In this document: piece after piece, positions 59,615-64,000 of the stretch
Layout of the letters: the number at the start of each line of letters is the position of its first letter
Numbering within the stretch: the stretch's first letter is position 1
NCBI RefSeq assembly: GCF_015477835.1
Contig: NZ_JADLQN010000001.1
Span: 2,294,001 to 2,358,000, forward strand
From: Nocardia higoensis
GTDB lineage: Bacteria; Actinomycetota; Actinomycetes; Mycobacteriales; Mycobacteriaceae
Length of the DNA stretch: 64,000 nucleotides
Direction: 5' to 3'
Translations under genes and position numbers: made by a program
Notes under the pieces: generated by a model
What the model was told of the DNA's origin: nothing
The model's input: only the letters and a program-made list of their open reading frames with translations
Databases searched by the model: none

Positions 59615-61072
59615 ATGACCGACACGTCGTATCCCACCATCGTCACACCCAGCGGGCCTGTCCCGGCACACGCCGCACATTGGAACCGCCAACGCCGATC
59701 GCAGATGCCCTCGCACCGCTACCGTGACGTCTACTCCCGGGTGGATGTCGCACTCGCCGAACGCGATTGGCCCGGCCGCAAGCTGACCGAAGCCCCGCTG
59801 TGGGTGCCGGTGGATCTGCGCGACGGCAACCAGGCGCTCGCCGAGCCGATGGACCCCGCCCGCAAGCGCAGGTTCTTCGAACTCATGGTGGCCATGGGCT
59901 ACAAGGAGATCGAGGTCGGCTATCCGTCCGCGTCGCAGACCGACTACGACTTCGTGCGACTGATCGCCGAGAGCGATCTTGCTCCCGAGGACGTCACGAT
60001 CGTCGTGTTCACCCCCGCCCGCCGCGATCTGATCGAGCGCACCGTCGCCTCGATCGAGGGCATCACCAACGACATCATCATCCACATGTACACCGCGACG
60101 GCCCCCGTCTGGCGGGACGTGGTACTCGGGCACGGACGCGCCGAACTCGCGGATGTGATCCTGACCGGCGGCCGCGACGTGCTCGACTGCGCCGGCGATC
60201 TGCCGAATGTGCGCTTCGAGTTCTCTCCCGAGGTCTTCAACCTGACCGAACCGGACTACGTCCTGGACATCTGCGACGCGATGACCGATCTCTGGGCCGC
60301 GACCCCGGACCGGCCGGTGATCCTCAACCTTCCCGCCACCGTCGAAGTCGCCACCCCGAATGTGTACGCCGATCAGATCGAGTACATGCACAAGAACCTC
60401 GCCCGCCGCGACGCGGTGATCCTGTCGGTGCACCCGCACAACGACCGCGGTACCGGCGTCGCCTGCGCCGAACTCGCGGTCCTGGCCGGGGCACAGCGTG
60501 TCGAAGGCTGCCTGTTCGGCAACGGCGAACGCACCGGCAATGTCGACCTGGTCGTCCTCGCGCTGAACCTGCACGCCCAGGGGGTGGACCCGATGATCGA
60601 TTTCTCCGACATCGACGAGATCCGCCGCACCGTCGAACACTGCAACCGGATCGAGGTCCACCCCCGCCACCCCTACGTCGGCGATTACGTGCACACCGCG
60701 TTCAGCGGCACCCACCAGGACGCGATCAAGAAGGGCTTCGCCGAGCACGCGGCCCGCGCCGCGGCCGAGGGCCGCCCCGAACACGAACTGGCATGGCAGG
60801 TCCCTTATCTGCCGATCGACCCCGCCGACATCGGCCGCACCTACGATGCGGTGATCCGGGTGAACTCGCAATCCGGCAAGGGCGGCATCGCCTACCTGCT
60901 GGCTCGCGACTACGGCATCGAGATGCCCCGTCGCCTGCAGATCGAGTTCGCCCGAATCGTCCAGGCGCACACCGACACCACCGGCCGGGAAGTCACCTCG
61001 GCCGAGCTGTACGAGATCTTCCAGCGCGCGTATCTCACGCAGGAAGCCGGAACCGGGCGTGTTTTGCGATGA
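59615..61072 (+). CDS. leuA: 2-isopropylmalate synthase-type enzyme lacking the C-terminal regulatory domain
   Basis: A 485-aa DRE-TIM aldolase with LeuA-type motifs: [43 protein letters not shown] and [10 protein letters not shown]. It matches the longer (type 2) LeuA of actinobacteria through residue about 470, including [17 protein letters not shown], then ends. The LeuA dimer/allosteric domain (about 100-150 residues) that binds leucine is absent. The leucine leader upstream supports a real link to leucine. It could be an unregulated LeuA or a homologue with another 2-oxoacid. AAGGA lies about seven bases before ATG 59615. Confidence 0.85.
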   Translation: MTDTSYPTIVTPSGPVPAHAAHWNRQRRSQMPSHRYRDVYSRVDVALAERDWPGRKLTEAPLWVPVDLRDGNQALAEPMDPARKRRFFELMVAMGYKEIEVGYPSASQTDYDFVRLIAESDLAPEDVTIVVFTPARRDLIERTVASIEGITNDIIIHMYTATAPVWRDVVLGHGRAELADVILTGGRDVLDCAGDLPNVRFEFSPEVFNLTEPDYVLDICDAMTDLWAATPDRPVILNLPATVEVATPNVYADQIEYMHKNLARRDAVILSVHPHNDRGTGVACAELAVLAGAQRVEGCLFGNGERTGNVDLVVLALNLHAQGVDPMIDFSDIDEIRRTVEHCNRIEVHPRHPYVGDYVHTAFSGTHQDAIKKGFAEHAARAAAEGRPEHELAWQVPYLPIDPADIGRTYDAVIRVNSQSGKGGIAYLLARDYGIEMPRRLQIEFARIVQAHTDTTGREVTSAELYEIFQRAYLTQEAGTGRVLR

Positions 61073-61081
61073 ATTCCGTTC

Positions 61082-62110
61082 CTACTCCCGCACCGGGACG
61101 GCGCGAAAACGTTTCAGATATTTCGGCCAGTCCCAGGTACGCAAGAATTCGACCGCGGCGTCATATCCCTTCCGATACAGCGCTTCCTTCGCCTCATCGC
61201 TGATGCCGAAGTCGAGCACACCGACATCGGTGGAGTCGACGCGAATAGCGCGCGCGGAAACCCAGGGCTGGTTCAGATATGCCTGATCCCGCCCGACCAG
61301 CATCGTGGGAAGGAGATCGCTGAGCAGACGCACGCCGCCGATGAAGCGGAGCATACCGAGCCCGGGAATCACATCGTCGTTCCCGGCAGGCAGGTTGGGC
61401 AGCACGGTGATCCCGAATGTCGGCCATCGCGGTTCGCGATCGTCGGTCCTGTCCAACGAGTCGATCGGGAAGTTCGACAGCACCCCGCCGTCCACGAGAG
61501 TGGAGACCACTCCCTGTGTGCCGCTCATCGAGCTGGGTCGGAAGAAGTACGGAATCGACATGGATGCGCGGACGGCGTCGGCGACCCGTTGCGCGCCCGG
61601 CGAGCAACCGTAGACCCGCTCGTAGTCCCAGGGCAGTCGCACCAATTGCCCGGTCGTCACGTCGGTGACGGTGACCGCCAAGGAGTACCGCTGTGGTAGC
61701 GGAAGGCTGTCGTCGAAGTTGGGCAGATCGTCGAACGTGACCACACCGAGGTCCCGTAGCTTCTCGGCGATCCACTCGTGGGCGTAGTCACCCCGATAGA
61801 GGCCGGTGCCGCGGAACAGCGCCCACAACGGCCCGACAACAGGGATGGCTTCTATCGGGCCCGGGTCGAGGAATTCGCGGTAGTCGAGATCGAAGGCAAT
61901 GTCCTTCAGGTCCTTACTACTGAAGTCCGGATGTTTCGCCCCCGCCGCAAGGACGGCTCCGACGACAGCGCCTGCCGAAGTTCCGGATACTCGATGGAAC
62001 GTGTATCCGGCGTCGAGTAGCGCGGCAACCGCACCCACCAACCCGATGCCTTTCACTCCGCCGCCCGCGAGGACCACATCCGCGTTCTTGTCGGAATCGG
62101 AGGAGATCAT
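61082..62110 (-). CDS. Patatin-like phospholipase
   Basis: A 342-aa patatin domain protein. GGGVKGIG is the oxyanion loop, GTSAGA the nucleophile elbow (Ser near 45) and DGGVLSNFP the catalytic Asp-Gly motif. It would release fatty acids from phospholipids or glycolipids. No signal peptide or membrane helix is seen. It is convergent with the leuA-type gene, 9 bp apart; 62111-62321 upstream holds only a hairpin. Confidence 0.92.
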   Translation of the reverse strand: MISSDSDKNADVVLAGGGVKGIGLVGAVAALLDAGYTFHRVSGTSAGAVVGAVLAAGAKHPDFSSKDLKDIAFDLDYREFLDPGPIEAIPVVGPLWALFRGTGLYRGDYAHEWIAEKLRDLGVVTFDDLPNFDDSLPLPQRYSLAVTVTDVTTGQLVRLPWDYERVYGCSPGAQRVADAVRASMSIPYFFRPSSMSGTQGVVSTLVDGGVLSNFPIDSLDRTDDREPRWPTFGITVLPNLPAGNDDVIPGLGMLRFIGGVRLLSDLLPTMLVGRDQAYLNQPWVSARAIRVDSTDVGVLDFGISDEAKEALYRKGYDAAVEFLRTWDWPKYLKRFRAVPVRE

Positions 62111-62251
62111 GGCCGACCTCCCTCGTCACGTACACCACTGTCGCTGCCGGATCTGCTTGCACACATTTGCCGCTCCTCCCGCATCTATGGCTACTTGACG
62201 CTCTTCCCTCCATTCCTGAATCGCTCACTTCGGCCCGAGAAGCCGAGCCCA

Positions 62252-62279
62252 CTCTTCGATTATGAACAGAATCGAAGAG
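62252..62279. terminator. Hairpin downstream of the VWA/metallopeptidase gene
   Basis: Ten-base arms CTCTTCGATT and AATCGAAGAG around an eight-base loop lie 43 bp past the stop of the minus-strand VWA gene. No U-tract follows. Confidence 0.55.
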
Positions 62280-62321
62280 ACGAGTTCCTCCACCCAGAAC
62301 CGTCTACCCCGCGCCGCTCCC

Positions 62322-63557
62322 TCAGACCGTCGGCCCTATCTCGACCATCCGCGCCCACTCCGGTGTCGCGACGTAATCGGTATCGCGTTCGCTCCACCGG
62401 CCGCCGTCTCGGCGGAACAGCCCGATCACCGTCCGGCACCCCGGCCGACTGGCCGGCCAGGGTGTCTGGCCGTCGGTCAGCACGACGAGCACATCGGGAC
62501 GCGGCCGGCTGCGCAGCGCCTGGACGAAACCGGCGCGCAGGTCCGTACCGCCACCGCCCATCAATGCGATCCCCTCCGCCTGACACAGCGGATGCGCGAT
62601 CCGTGCCGCCGCGTCACACGACAGCACGGTGACCAGATCGCGACGACCGCCGACGGCGCGGGAGATGGCGGCGACTTCCAGCAGCGCGCTGCCCAGCTCC
62701 GCGTCACTGACCGAGGCCGAGGTATCGATGATCACGCTGACCCGCGGCGGCGTGCGGCGCAGGCTCGGCAACACGACGCCGGGCACCCCGGCCGAGCGCC
62801 GAGCCGGCCTGCCGTAGGTGTAGTCCTCGCCGGCACCGGCGGCCGACGCCGCCGCTCGGATCGCCGCTGCCAGCAGATCCCGCCACGGCTGAGGCGGATG
62901 CAGCGCCTCCTCCGCCCAACGCCGCCACCCTTGGGGAGTCTTTCCCGGGCGGCCGGCGATGCCTCGAGCCACCCGGAAACGGACGGCTTCCCGTTGCTGC
63001 TCGGTGAGGCCGTCCGCGCCGTCCGGTCCCCATTCCCATGCGCGGTGCAGTCCGTCCGCGCCGCTGCCACAGTCCAGCCAGGCCAGGTCCTGGGTGTGTG
63101 TGCCGAGGCGGAACTGACGCAGGTAGTCCTCCATCAGTCCGCCCGCGGGCAAGCCGAGCGTCGCGGGCAGGACAGCGCCCTCGGGCTGGACCAACCCGTC
63201 GCCGAACGCGTCGTCGTTGATCTCGGCATCCGCCGCGATGTTCATCCGGAGCCGCTCCGCCGGACCGGTCAGATCGTGTTCGCGGGCGAAGCGATCACTG
63301 CGTCCGTGGTGGTCGCGCAGCAGATGCGATACCTCGTGCACCAGTACCGAGGCCAGGTCCTCGATGGGCGTGGAGGCCACGAACCCGGGCGAGACGTAGC
63401 ACCGCCAGTAGCGGTCGACCCCCATCGTCGGGACATGTCGCGACTCGACGACCCGCAGCGCGTACAGGGCGGTCGCGAGGTACGGGCGCGCCCTGACAGC
63501 CAGCAGCCGGGCGGCGAAGAGTTTGTCGACGTCCAGCGCCGCGGCAGCTGCGGTCAT
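62322..63557 (-). CDS. VWA-like metallopeptidase-domain protein (DUF2201-like)
   Basis: A 411-aa protein. Residues about 55-110 hold an HExxH-type motif, VLVHEVSHLLRDHH, with a further acidic segment NIAADAEINDDAF; the C-terminal half (about 280-400) is a VWA-like domain with VIIDTSASVSDAELG and VLTDGQTPW. This is the usual partner of MoxR ATPases. ATG 63557 overlaps the ATPase stop (ATGA). The client protein is unknown. It is the second AAA/VWA pair in this window, of a different subtype from that at 35747-39123. Confidence 0.88.
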   Translation of the reverse strand: MTAAAAALDVDKLFAARLLAVRARPYLATALYALRVVESRHVPTMGVDRYWRCYVSPGFVASTPIEDLASVLVHEVSHLLRDHHGRSDRFAREHDLTGPAERLRMNIAADAEINDDAFGDGLVQPEGAVLPATLGLPAGGLMEDYLRQFRLGTHTQDLAWLDCGSGADGLHRAWEWGPDGADGLTEQQREAVRFRVARGIAGRPGKTPQGWRRWAEEALHPPQPWRDLLAAAIRAAASAAGAGEDYTYGRPARRSAGVPGVVLPSLRRTPPRVSVIIDTSASVSDAELGSALLEVAAISRAVGGRRDLVTVLSCDAAARIAHPLCQAEGIALMGGGGTDLRAGFVQALRSRPRPDVLVVLTDGQTPWPASRPGCRTVIGLFRRDGGRWSERDTDYVATPEWARMVEIGPTV

Positions 63558-64000
63558 CGTCCGGCCCGCTCGGCGACGCGGGCCGCGGCGCGATCCGCTT
63601 CCTGGGACACCGACATCATGCCCGCCAGTCGCTCGATCGAGGCAGGCACCACCCAATCGTCCTGGCGCAGGGTGGCCAGGGTGGTCGCCGGGACGACCAC
63701 CAGGTCCGGCGCTCCGGTTTCCACCGCCTTCACCAGCACCGCCCACGCCGCATCCCACCGGGATGGCGACGGATGCCGGCGAACAGCTGTCACCACCGCG
63801 TCGAGCACGGCCTGGCGCAGATCGCCGCGCTCGGGCAGCTCGGCGGCGGCCGGGTCGGCGAGCAGCACCTCGGGGTCAGGGAGGTCCATCCGGTCGATGC
63901 TGGTCAGCAGTTCGAAGCCCGGCCCGTCTCCCACCGTGCCCCGGATCAGCTGGGACAGCACATCCGGGGAAGAGCCCGCCGCGGTGGCGAAGGCGATCAA
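63554..64000 (-). CDS. MoxR-type AAA+ ATPase, C-terminal part (5' end outside window)
   Basis: The last 148 codons of an ATPase, cut by the right end of the window. The visible part begins inside the C-terminal lid region (IAFATAAGSSPDVLSQLIRG) and includes DAAWAVLVKAVETGAPDLVVVPATTLATLRQDDWVVP. The nucleotide-binding motifs would lie to the right. Its identity as a MoxR-type partner comes mainly from overlap with the VWA gene. The minus-strand first codon in the window (TTG) should not be taken as the start. Confidence 0.65.
   Translation of the reverse strand: MIAFATAAGSSPDVLSQLIRGTVGDGPGFELLTSIDRMDLPDPEVLLADPAAAELPERGDLRQAVLDAVVTAVRRHPSPSRWDAAWAVLVKAVETGAPDLVVVPATTLATLRQDDWVVPASIERLAGMMSVSQEADRAAARVAERAGR

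Overview
The window is high-GC DNA (about 68-70% by eye) with many GTG starts, ATGA/GTGA gene overlaps and GGAGG-type ribosome binding sites. An antigen-85-like esterase, a KshA/KshB-type steroid hydroxylase, a stand-alone LigD polymerase domain and a mycobacterial-type narGHJI operon all point to a mycolic-acid actinomycete, most likely Nocardia or a close relative such as Rhodococcus. The genus is an inference. No rRNA, tRNA, CRISPR array, complete insertion sequence or phage was seen.

Layout. 1-10.7 kb: the downstream half of an actinobacterial [NiFe]-hydrogenase maturation operon, with DUF5947, DUF6084, an unrecognised 551-aa protein, a DUF6893 micro-protein, an endopeptidase, two HypC, HypF, HypD, HypE, a nickel permease and DUF6390. 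The structural genes would lie left of base 1. 10.8-12.2 kb: an island on the minus strand with two tandem, diverging YezG/DUF600-like immunity genes abutting a decapitated ABC ATPase. 12.3-25.7 kb: mixed chromosomal genes (PLP deaminase, LigD-type polymerase, TerD-AIM24 fusion, esterase, Dps, PhoD, AraC+VOC pair, short UvrA paralogue, TetR/MFS efflux pair with a clear operator). 26-34.3 kb: narK-narGHJI for respiratory nitrate reduction. 34.3-41.5 kb: an ECF41-type sigma factor with a DoxX gene, an AAA/VWA chelatase-like pair, a hydrolase and two NTF2-like proteins.

41.6-45.7 kb: two paralogous MerR-type regulators with B12-binding-like C-termini. They bracket a fasciclin protein and lead into a polyprenyl diphosphate synthase, with short coupled reading frames in front of two of these genes. 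The arrangement resembles light/B12-controlled isoprenoid (carotenoid) regulation. 45.8-57.9 kb: a steroid/aromatic catabolic cluster with kshA, kshB, HsaA-, HsaB- and HsaC-like genes, an old-yellow-enzyme, a MaoC hydratase and two NTF2-like proteins, controlled by one TetR and two IclR regulators. Its HsaD-like hydrolase is a frameshifted stump, so the meta-cleavage route is incomplete locally. Candidate operators recur through the cluster.

58-64 kb: an orphan ABC ATPase plus GntR regulator, a leuA-type gene without its C-terminal regulatory domain but preceded by a leucine-rich leader peptide and attenuator hairpin, a patatin-like lipase, and a second MoxR/VWA-metallopeptidase pair that runs off the right edge.

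The observations I rate highest are the twin B12-type regulators, the leuA attenuator on a truncated LeuA, the diverging immunity-gene tandem, the composite catabolic cluster with its repeated motif, and the internal ribosome binding sites inside two fused genes.
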